This document shows, piece by piece, positions 28,726-35,684 of a DNA stretch of 64,000 nt. Made by a program: the position numbers and the translations under genes. Source of the DNA: Spiractinospora alimapuensis (GTDB lineage: Bacteria > Actinomycetota > Actinomycetes > Streptosporangiales > Streptosporangiaceae). The notes under the pieces are model-generated. The model made no database searches, was not told where the DNA came from, and saw only the letters and a list, made by a program, of their open reading frames with translations. Every line of letters begins with the position of its first letter. Within the stretch, counting starts at the first letter, position 1. The stretch lies in contig NZ_CP072467.1 of the NCBI RefSeq assembly GCF_018437505.1, positions 1,054,001 to 1,118,000 of the forward strand, in the 5' to 3' direction.

Positions 28726-29052
28726 GTGAACGACACCGCGTCGACCAATCCGTTCTCGCCAGAGGTCGTCGCGGCCGTCTGTCGACACATGAACGAGGAC
28801 CACCCCGAGGACTCGCTCCTGATCTGCAGAGCCTTGGGTGGCGTCCCCGACGCCACCGCGGCCCGCATGACCGGCTTGGACGGCCACGGTGGGGACTTCG
28901 TCGTCACGGTCGCCGGGGGCGAGACGAGCGTCCGCCTGCCGTGGGCGCGGGAACTCACCGAACGCCCCCAGATCCGGGCGGAGGTCGTGCGGATGTACCG
29001 GGAGGCGTGCGCGCGGCTGGGTGTCACCCCCCGCGGTGAGGACGAGCACTGA
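28726..29052 (+). CDS. DUF2470 domain-containing protein
   Basis: A 108-aa protein consisting of a DUF2470 fold: VVAAVCRHMNEDHPEDSLLI, TAARMTGLDGHGGDFVVTV and a helical tail. This domain is found at the C-terminus of heme-iron utilisation (HugZ-like) proteins and alone in actinobacteria. The histidine-rich HMNEDHPED segment is the conserved part. The GTG at 28726 follows GGGAGC. A role in heme handling is only by family analogy. Confidence 0.72.
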   Translation: MNDTASTNPFSPEVVAAVCRHMNEDHPEDSLLICRALGGVPDATAARMTGLDGHGGDFVVTVAGGETSVRLPWARELTERPQIRAEVVRMYREACARLGVTPRGEDEH

Positions 29053-29162
29053 GCGAGTAGGCCGCTCCCCTCCCCCGGTCGTCCTCCCACTTTCTCTGGA
29101 TTCCGGCCGGCGCGCGGGCGTCATCCCGTCCGGTTCGCCGTCGCCGTCGTCACGGTCACACG

Positions 29163-29205
29163 CGCCGGGCCCCGGGGATGGTCGACTCTCCCCCGGGGCC
29201 CGGCG
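29163..29205. terminator. Perfect 15-bp hairpin between converging genes
   Basis: CGCCGGGCCCCGGGG (29163-29177) and CCCCGGGGCCCGGCG (29191-29205) are exact inverted copies with a 13-nt loop. The site lies between the DUF2470 gene (plus, ends 29052) and the CoA-transferase gene (minus, ends 29222), so it is placed to stop transcription from both sides. Confidence 0.8.
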
Positions 29206-29221
29206 GACCGTTCGTCTGGAC

Positions 29222-30394
29222 CTACCGCTCGTCCAGCCCGTCCAACCACGCGCGGACGCTCTCGTTGTGCTCGCCCAGCATGGGCGGCGCCACGTGCTCC
29301 TGCCGCCCGCCGTCGTCGAAGCGGACCGCCGATCCGGGCAGATCGATCTGCCCGAGGACACTGTGCTCGACCGGCAGGACGAGTCCCTGGGAGCGGGTCT
29401 GGTCCCAGGAGTAGACCTCGTCGATGGTGCGGATCGCGCCGCAAGGGATACCGGCGGCGTTGATGCGCTCCAGCCACGAGTCCCGTGTGTCCGTGGCGAA
29501 CACCGCCTCCAGCTCGGTGTTGAGCGCCGCCCGGTTGGTGACGCGGTCGGGGTTCGTGGCGAAGCGTGGGTCGGCGACGTCGAGCCCGACCAGCTCAGCG
29601 AAGATCTTCCACTGTCGTTCGCTGGCCACCGCGATCTGGAACATGCCGTCGGCACACGAGTAGGCGCCGTACGGGGCGATGGACGGGTGGTGGTTGCCCA
29701 GCGCGGTGGGCACCTCGCCGCCCACCGTCCATCGGGTTCCCTGGAACGCGTGCACACCGACGATGGACGACAGCAGGGAGGTCCGCACCACACGCCCGCG
29801 GCCGGTCTGGTTCCGCTCGTACAGCGCGGCCAACACGCCGTGCGCGCCGTGCAGACCGGCGAGGAGGTCACCGATCGGGACGCCGACCTTGGTGGGGTCG
29901 TCGGGGCCGGCGCCGGTGATGCTCATCAGGCCGGCCTCGCCCTGGGCGATCTGGTCGTAGCCCGCGCGACCGCCCTCCGGGCCGTCGTGGCCGAACCCGC
30001 TGATCGAGCAGACGACCATCCGGGAGTTCAGCTCATGGATGTGTTCCACGGGGAAGCCCAGCCGGTCCAGCACCCCGGGGCGGAAGTTCTCCACCAGCAC
30101 GTCGGAGGCGCGGATCAGCCGGGTGAGTTGGGCCTTGCCGTCGTCGGACTTGAGGTCGAGCTCGATGGACTCCTTGTTGCGGTTGCAGGACAGGAAGTAG
30201 GTGCTGATCGGGCCGTCCTCCGGACCGACGAAGGGCGGCCCCCAAGTTCGGGTGTCGTCCCCGCTGCCCGGGGCCTCGACCTTGATCACGCGCGCTCCCA
30301 GGTCCCCCAGCAGCATGGCGGCGTGGGGACCAGCGAGGGCCCGGGACAGGTCCAGCACCACGATGCCGGCAAGGGGTCCACCAGCGTCCGTCAT
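29222..30394 (-). CDS. CaiB/BaiF family (class III) CoA-transferase
   Basis: A 390-aa class III CoA-transferase, which moves CoA between carboxylic acids through an aspartyl-CoA intermediate. It has the N-terminal LAGIVVLDLSRALAGPHAAM, the segment VIKVEAPGSGDDTR-TWGPP and the catalytic Asp in GYDQIAQGEAGLMSITG. The acyl substrate is unknown; homologs act on formyl-, succinyl-, carnitinyl- or bile-acid CoA esters. It is transcribed alone and has a palindrome just upstream, so it is likely regulated by a small-molecule repressor encoded elsewhere. Confidence 0.92.
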   Translation of the reverse strand: MTDAGGPLAGIVVLDLSRALAGPHAAMLLGDLGARVIKVEAPGSGDDTRTWGPPFVGPEDGPISTYFLSCNRNKESIELDLKSDDGKAQLTRLIRASDVLVENFRPGVLDRLGFPVEHIHELNSRMVVCSISGFGHDGPEGGRAGYDQIAQGEAGLMSITGAGPDDPTKVGVPIGDLLAGLHGAHGVLAALYERNQTGRGRVVRTSLLSSIVGVHAFQGTRWTVGGEVPTALGNHHPSIAPYGAYSCADGMFQIAVASERQWKIFAELVGLDVADPRFATNPDRVTNRAALNTELEAVFATDTRDSWLERINAAGIPCGAIRTIDEVYSWDQTRSQGLVLPVEHSVLGQIDLPGSAVRFDDGGRQEHVAPPMLGEHNESVRAWLDGLDER

Positions 30395-30413
30395 AGTCGA
30401 CTCCCGTCACAGA

Positions 30414-30434
30414 TGAATTGGCCTAGCCAATTCA
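30414..30434. promoter_or_regulatory. 21-bp palindrome upstream of CoA-transferase gene
   Basis: TGAATTGGC (30414-30422) and GCCAATTCA (30426-30434) are perfect inverted arms around CTA, centred about 30 bp before the ATG at 30394. It has the form of a GntR- or TetR-type operator. The rest of the 308-bp gap (30395-30702) shows no gene. Confidence 0.65.
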
Positions 30435-30702
30435 GCACGTTAGTGATCGACAACGCGGCCCGACAAGGCGGGGCCCGGAAATCCCGCCGCACATCACACC
30501 GGCTCCCACCCGTGGGGGCCGCCATCTCGAGCACGGTCCCGCTCCGGGGAGCGGTGACACGGCGACGGGCGGAACGAAGGAATCCCCGCGAAACCGCGCC
30601 TCTCCCCACCCATAGGAGGGGAAGGGCGTCAAAGAGTGACTACCCTGGAACCACGTCCGGGACAACCGAACGTGTACCCGTCACCCGCCCCGAGGACGAC
30701 CG

Positions 30703-33414
30703 ATGGCCCAGTCCGATCCGGATGACCACACCGGACCGACGCACAGGCTGGATCCTGTGCCGCCACGATTCGGCGTGGACGAGGAACCGGCCCCGGCGGA
30801 CCGGGAGGAGAATCGGGAAACCGACCAGGGAGAGGCCGGTCCCACCGAGCGTCTCGGCCCGCCCTCACCGTCGTCCACCGTCGGGGGGTCATCCGGACCC
30901 GCCGCGCCCACCCGGCACGTCACCCAGGTCATCGGCGCGGACCAGGGACACACCCGGGTCTTCGCCGACTCCGAACCGGCGTCTCCCACCCCCGCCACGG
31001 CGCCGTCACCCAACGCCACCACCACCCTGGCGCCCCAGGTCGAGGAACCCGAGCGGGCCGAACCCGCCAAGCGTCGCGGGCGCCGGTTCGCCCCGCTGGA
31101 GTGGTTCAGCCGTGGGGTGGCCCGCGTCCTCGTCGGCCCCGCCAGCGACCTCGAGCACAGCATCCCGGCGGAACTGCGGGAGAAATACCACGTCCAGGGA
31201 CACGTGGGGGCGGGAGGCGAGGCGATCGTCTACCGCGCGGAACCGGAGAAGGTCGGTGTGGCCGGCACGCCCGTCGCGCTGAAGGTCTACCGGCCCGGCC
31301 ACGACCTCAACCGGGAACTCCTGGACCGGCTCCGCGCCCGTCCCGGCACCGATCCCTACACGCCCGTCATCGACGGCTACGGCTACGCGCGCAGTTCCTG
31401 GGGTGAGGACCTGGCGTGGGAGGCCCAGGAGTTCTTCGACCAGGGGTCGTTGCGGGGCGTGCTGGACGAGGCGCCGCTGTCGGAGGACCACGCGCGCGAC
31501 ATCGTCGCCGCGCTCGCCGCCTGCCTGCGGCACTGGCAGGAGGAACTGCAGCACAACCACACCGACGTCAAGCCGGAGAATCTGCTGCGGCGGCGCGGCG
31601 ACTCCCCCGTGTTCGCGCTCACCGACTTCGGGGGCGCGGTGCGGGCGACGATGAGCCGGGTCTATGGCGGCCTGGCCGTCACCGAGGCCTACGCGGCGCC
31701 CGAGGTCATCGAGGGCCGCCGCGAGGCTCCCGCCGCGTGGTGGTCGCTGGGGATCATGGTGCACGAGATGATGACCGGCCGCCGCCCGGAGGGGGCGGGG
31801 AACTGGCTCTCCGCCCGTAGCTCCGAGGTCGACGTCTCCGCGATCACCGACCCTCGGTGGCGACTGTTGGCCCGCGGCCTACTGACCCCGGTCCCCACCG
31901 CGCGGTGGGGCTATCGGGAGGTCATGGAGTGGCTCGCCGGCGAGGAACCCACCGTCGCCCGGCCCCGACGGTACAGGTCGCTGCGGTTCGGCGACGTCGA
32001 CCACGACGACCCCCCGAGCCTCGCCTTCGACCTGATGGACCGCTCCGACAAGGGCGCGGTGTGGTTGGGGTCGCACTGGCAGTCGCTGCGCACGTGGCTG
32101 GACCGCGAGGTCAACGACTACACCTTCGACCGGGCGAACCTCACCCAGCTCGCGTCTCACCCCGAGCGCACCCACCTGGTGATCAGCAGCCTGGCCGCGG
32201 CGTTCGTCCCCGGGATGCCGCCTCGGTACCGGGGGTACGAGGTGACCGCCGAGGGGGTTCTCGCGCTGGCGACCGGGGACGGGAGCCGCCACGCGGCGCT
32301 GCGTGAGGCGATCGAGTTGGGCGCGCTCGCGTTCGCCGCCCGCCACTGGTGCGGTCACACCGAGTGCCGTGACACACAGGGACGCTGCGCACGACTGGAA
32401 CGGGTGCAGCACGAGGTCCCCCTGGTGATGACCGAGACCATGCAACAGGTGGAGCGGTTGGTGCGCGACGGGGACGCGCAGGTGACCGAACCCGCCGACC
32501 ACGAGTGGGACGCCGCGTGGGCGCAGGCGGTCGAGTTGGTCCTGGACGAGGACGCGGCGCGTCGCTACCGGCGTTCGTTGCGCGCGGAGTCCTGGCACCC
32601 GACCCGGCGCAGCCACGCGCACCGGGCGGAGTGGTGGCGCGAACAGCGCCGCGCGGGCGCACGCACCCGTTCGCTGAGTGACGCCGCGGCCGTCCAGGCC
32701 AACGCCGCACTGGTGACGGCGGTGCTGCTGCTGCCGAGCGCGACGCGCGCCGGTGCGATCGAGCGGGAGCGACAGAACGCCGACTGGCAGCGCCGCCGTC
32801 AGGCCCTGGGCGCCCGGATCACCCGCGCCGTCACACAGCGGGGGAACACTCCGGAGGCGCTCGGGTCCGGGGACGACTCCGCGCCGTCCGACAACGCCTC
32901 CGCGTCCCAACGCAAGGAGCACCGACGCCAGGAACGTCAACAGCGACGAGTCGACCGCGGGATGCGCCAGATCGAACGGGCGATGACGGCCGGGCGCTGC
33001 CGCCGTTTCACCCGCCCGCTCGCCATGCTGGGCTTCCTGGACGCGCTGGGGACCGCGCTGCTCTTCTCGGTGGGCCTCGCCTACACCGCGCCCTGGATCG
33101 CCAACGCCGACCAGATCGTCACCACCATCGTCGAGGCGCCAGGAATCGCGCACCTCAGTGGCGCCCTGACCGCGCTGCTGGGCGTCCTCCCCGGGGAGAT
33201 CGGCCTGTCGTGGTGGTTCGCCGCCCTGCTGGCACTCGCCCTCATCCTGTGCGGCCGCTACGCCGCCAACCACCGCAAACGCGCACGCAACCGCCTGATC
33301 GCCTACCGCCTCGCCATCGCCGGATCCGTCCTCATGGCCCTACGCCTGGCCGCCAGCGCGTTGTTGATGGTCGTCTACGCCGTCCTGATCCCGTTGAGCA
33401 TGGTCGCGGGGTAG
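30703..33414 (+). CDS. Serine/threonine protein kinase-like protein with C-terminal membrane helices
   Basis: A 903-aa protein. The first about 150 residues are disordered (Pro/Ser/Thr/Glu-rich). A kinase domain spans about 160-440: glycine loop GHVGAGGEAIVY, Lys194 in VALKVYRPG, catalytic H286-T-D288-V-K290-P-E-N and D308-F-G-G. The catalytic loop has HTD instead of HRD. A central 300-residue helical region contains CGHTECRDTQGRC-type cysteines, and a basic coiled segment follows (RKEHRRQERQQRRVDRG). The C-terminus has three or four membrane helices (about 765-900), so the kinase is tethered from its C-terminal end, unlike PknB-type kinases with an external sensor. Function unknown; its place at the start of the accessory block suggests conflict or stress signalling. 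Confidence 0.8.
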   Translation: MAQSDPDDHTGPTHRLDPVPPRFGVDEEPAPADREENRETDQGEAGPTERLGPPSPSSTVGGSSGPAAPTRHVTQVIGADQGHTRVFADSEPASPTPATAPSPNATTTLAPQVEEPERAEPAKRRGRRFAPLEWFSRGVARVLVGPASDLEHSIPAELREKYHVQGHVGAGGEAIVYRAEPEKVGVAGTPVALKVYRPGHDLNRELLDRLRARPGTDPYTPVIDGYGYARSSWGEDLAWEAQEFFDQGSLRGVLDEAPLSEDHARDIVAALAACLRHWQEELQHNHTDVKPENLLRRRGDSPVFALTDFGGAVRATMSRVYGGLAVTEAYAAPEVIEGRREAPAAWWSLGIMVHEMMTGRRPEGAGNWLSARSSEVDVSAITDPRWRLLARGLLTPVPTARWGYREVMEWLAGEEPTVARPRRYRSLRFGDVDHDDPPSLAFDLMDRSDKGAVWLGSHWQSLRTWLDREVNDYTFDRANLTQLASHPERTHLVISSLAAAFVPGMPPRYRGYEVTAEGVLALATGDGSRHAALREAIELGALAFAARHWCGHTECRDTQGRCARLERVQHEVPLVMTETMQQVERLVRDGDAQVTEPADHEWDAAWAQAVELVLDEDAARRYRRSLRAESWHPTRRSHAHRAEWWREQRRAGARTRSLSDAAAVQANAALVTAVLLLPSATRAGAIERERQNADWQRRRQALGARITRAVTQRGNTPEALGSGDDSAPSDNASASQRKEHRRQERQQRRVDRGMRQIERAMTAGRCRRFTRPLAMLGFLDALGTALLFSVGLAYTAPWIANADQIVTTIVEAPGIAHLSGALTALLGVLPGEIGLSWWFAALLALALILCGRYAANHRKRARNRLIAYRLAIAGSVLMALRLAASALLMVVYAVLIPLSMVAG

Positions 33415-33529
33415 CTCGCGCTCCTGGGTCTGTCCGCACACCGGACGGATCAGCCGTCAGTGCCTCGCGATGGCACCTGACCGCTGGTCGTCGGGGACGG
33501 TCGCCTGAGTCGAGGCTTCGGCACTGGAG

Positions 33530-33577
33530 GTGACCGAGCGCGAGCGATCCGAGCTCCAGCGATGGGTGCGACGCCGC
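33530..33577 (+). pseudogene. Remnant of IS630-type transposase N-terminus
   Basis: A GTG-started stretch encodes T-E-R-E-R-S-E-L-Q-R-W-V-R-R-R, which closely resembles the conserved N-terminal helix of IS630-family transposases (usually followed by an ALRARIVLACA-like segment). Here the similarity stops after about 16 codons and no transposase continues. A hairpin ACCGCT-CGCTC-AGCGGT lies nearby at 33736-33752. The 33415-33804 gap holds nothing else recognisable. This is short evidence, so the call is tentative. Confidence 0.35.
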
Positions 33578-33780
33578 GAACCCCCGGCGGTATCTGGGGT
33601 CACCTGGGATCGCGGGCGGGGCGTTCTCGCCTTCGCGCGGGTCCATGCCGGTGGGACTGGTGGAGGTCACGACGCGTCGGTGCTGGAGGTGGCGGCGGGC
33701 GCGGGTCGAGGCCGTGTCGGTCTGAGTACTCACCGACCGCTCGCTCAGCGGTGATCAGTGCGGGGATAGCAAAGTGTCAC

Positions 33781-33801
33781 TTCCTGTCTAACTGACAAGA
33801 A
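33781..33801. promoter_or_regulatory. Inverted repeat upstream of the Nudix-type regulator
   Basis: TTCCTGTC (33781-33788) and GACAAGAA (33794-33801) form an imperfect inverted repeat (7 of 8) around TAACT, ending 3 bp before the first ATG of the NrtR-like gene. It is in the right place for autoregulation by that protein. No good ribosome-binding site follows, so the message could be leaderless. Confidence 0.45.
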
Positions 33802-33804
33802 ATT

Positions 33805-34545
33805 ATGGTCGGCACCATGACCGAAGAGTCCTGGGAGCCACCAGCCGTACTGATCGCGGTCGATCTCGTGATCCTCACCCTGCGCGAATCGGCCCTTCAT
33901 GTTCTGCTCGTGCGGCGAGGGATCGAGCCCTACGCAGGTGCCCAGGCTCTGCCCGGGGGCTTTCTCAACAACGCCGGAGAGGATGTCGAGGCCGCCGCGC
34001 ACCGCGAACTGCGCGAGGAGGCGAACCTGGACGCCTCGCGGTTGTACTTGGAGCAACTGGCCACCTACGGCACCCCGGACCGTGACCCGCGGGGACGGGT
34101 TATCTCCGTGGCCTACCTGGCGATCGCTCCGGGGCTGCCCGAGCCGGTCGCCGGGACGGACGCTGTCGCCGCGTCCTGGCAGCCGGTACACGACGTCCTC
34201 GCTGGACATCTGGAGTTGGCCTTCGACCACCGGCAGATCGTCGACGACGGAGTCAAGCGCGCCCGGGAGAAGATGGAACGCTCCTCGCTCGCGACCTCCT
34301 TCTGTGGAGACACCTTCACCATCGCCGAACTTCAACAGGTCTACGAGGCGGTCTGGGGGCTCCGACTGGACCCCCGCAACTTCTACCGCAAGGTCCAGGC
34401 GGCCTCCGGGTTCATCATCCCGGCCGGTACCGACCGCCGCACCACCAAGGGGCGCCCGGCGCGGCTGTTTCGCGCTGGCCCATCCACCCGGCTGCACCCA
34501 CCGCTCATCCGTCCTCCACAGGACGACGAGGGAGACTACCCATGA
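33805..34545 (+). CDS. NrtR-type transcriptional regulator (Nudix domain plus winged helix)
   Basis: A 246-aa protein. Residues about 15-150 form a Nudix domain with the box GGFLNNAGEDVEAAAHRELREE, in which the REXXEE core is intact. The C-terminal part (about 165-230: FTIAELQQVYEAVWGLRLDP, NFYRKVQ, GRPARLFRAG) is the winged helix of NrtR regulators. NrtR proteins sense ADP-ribose or related nucleotides and control NAD metabolism genes. Its stop overlaps the next ATG (ATGA), so here it is coupled to a nucleoside-phosphorylase-fold protein rather than an NAD biosynthetic gene. Start may be 33805 or 33817; neither has a clear Shine-Dalgarno sequence. Confidence 0.85.
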   Translation: MVGTMTEESWEPPAVLIAVDLVILTLRESALHVLLVRRGIEPYAGAQALPGGFLNNAGEDVEAAAHRELREEANLDASRLYLEQLATYGTPDRDPRGRVISVAYLAIAPGLPEPVAGTDAVAASWQPVHDVLAGHLELAFDHRQIVDDGVKRAREKMERSSLATSFCGDTFTIAELQQVYEAVWGLRLDPRNFYRKVQAASGFIIPAGTDRRTTKGRPARLFRAGPSTRLHPPLIRPPQDDEGDYP

Positions 34546-35684
34546 GCAGCACCATGGTCGTCATGCTCAGCGCGCTCAACCTCGAATACGAGGCCGTGCG
34601 GCGCAGGCTCACCAATCCGCGGCTCCACCAACACGAGAAGGGAACGCTGTTCGAGCTCGGCGGCCTTCCCGGCACTGAGGGGCAGGTCGCCCTCGGGCTC
34701 ACCAGCAAGGGCAATCACTCCGCCGCGGTCCTCGTCGAGCGGGCCATCCAGAGCTTCTCTCCGGCGGCCGTGCTCTTCGTGGGCGTCGCCGGCGCGCTGT
34801 GGGACACCACCGCCTTGGGGGACGTCGTCATGGCGACGCAGGTCTACGCCTACCACGGCGGTACCAGCGAGGACGACGGTCTCAAGGCGCGACCACGGGT
34901 CTGGGAGGTCCCCCACGACATTGGTCAACTGGCCGCCCATCTGGCCCGCACCGGTGACTGGGCCGAGGGCGCGGACGGCCCTCCTCCCAAGGTCCACTTC
35001 GGGCCCATCGCCGCGGGTGAGATTGTCCAGAACTCTTCCGTCTCCCACGAAGCGGCGTGGATCCGGCGGGTCTACAACGACGCCCTCGCCATAGAGATGG
35101 AGGGCGCGGGTGTGGCGCAGGCAGGACACCTGAACAGCTCTCCCGTCGCCGTCGTCCGCGGGATCAGCGACCGGGCAGATGGCACCAAGACCGCGCTGGA
35201 AGACCGGACCTCGCAGCCCGCCGCTGCGCACAACGCGGCCGCATTCGCCGTGCGGCTGGCACAGGAACTCGTCACGAAGCGAAGGGGCACGGCGATGGCT
35301 GACGACGACACGACTGGCACTGGCGAAGGCACCACCAATGTCGCCTTCGGACAGGTGGGGCTCCAGGCGGGCAACATCACCAACAGCACCGTCTCCGTTG
35401 GCCAGAGTGTGCAGCACTCCGAACCCGAGGACCTGCGGTCCATGCTGGCCGCGCTCCGTGACGAGCTCGCCAGCGAGCGGTCGGCGGATCGGATCGACGA
35501 CGCCACCTACCAAGCGGCGCGGCAGGAGGTGGAGACCGCCCGCACCTCCCTCGAGGAGTCCACGCCCGAGGCCGCCGGCGCGGTGATTCTCGCCCTCAAG
35601 CGGCTGCGCGGGCTCGTCGGCGATGTCGCCAAGCTCGCCGCGCGGGTCGCCCGCATCATCACCGCGGCCCAGGGAACGCCATGA
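34542..35684 (+). CDS. Nucleoside phosphorylase-fold protein with RHIM-like motif and helical C-terminus
   Basis: A 380-aa protein. Residues 5-245 are a PNP/MTA-nucleosidase domain: VVMLSALNLEYEAVRRRL, VLFVGVAGALWD, LAIEMEGAGVAQAGHL and the catalytic-Asp segment RGISDRADGTK. After a flexible linker comes the motif V272-G-L-Q-A-G-N-I-T-N-S-T-V, then an all-helical tail (about 295-380) like the small effector-associated domains of bacterial conflict proteins. PNP-fold nucleosidases serve as nucleotide- or ATP-destroying effectors in several defence systems (for example Detocs), which is a better guess here than housekeeping purine salvage. It is coupled on both sides by ATGA overlaps. Confidence 0.8.
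   Translation: MSSTMVVMLSALNLEYEAVRRRLTNPRLHQHEKGTLFELGGLPGTEGQVALGLTSKGNHSAAVLVERAIQSFSPAAVLFVGVAGALWDTTALGDVVMATQVYAYHGGTSEDDGLKARPRVWEVPHDIGQLAAHLARTGDWAEGADGPPPKVHFGPIAAGEIVQNSSVSHEAAWIRRVYNDALAIEMEGAGVAQAGHLNSSPVAVVRGISDRADGTKTALEDRTSQPAAAHNAAAFAVRLAQELVTKRRGTAMADDDTTGTGEGTTNVAFGQVGLQAGNITNSTVSVGQSVQHSEPEDLRSMLAALRDELASERSADRIDDATYQAARQEVETARTSLEESTPEAAGAVILALKRLRGLVGDVAKLAARVARIITAAQGTP

Noticed and set aside
34542-35684. Housekeeping MTA/SAH nucleosidase
   Set aside because: The RHIM-like motif, helical C-terminal tail and coupling to a Nudix regulator and a membrane protein do not fit a salvage enzyme, although the catalytic domain itself is of that fold.
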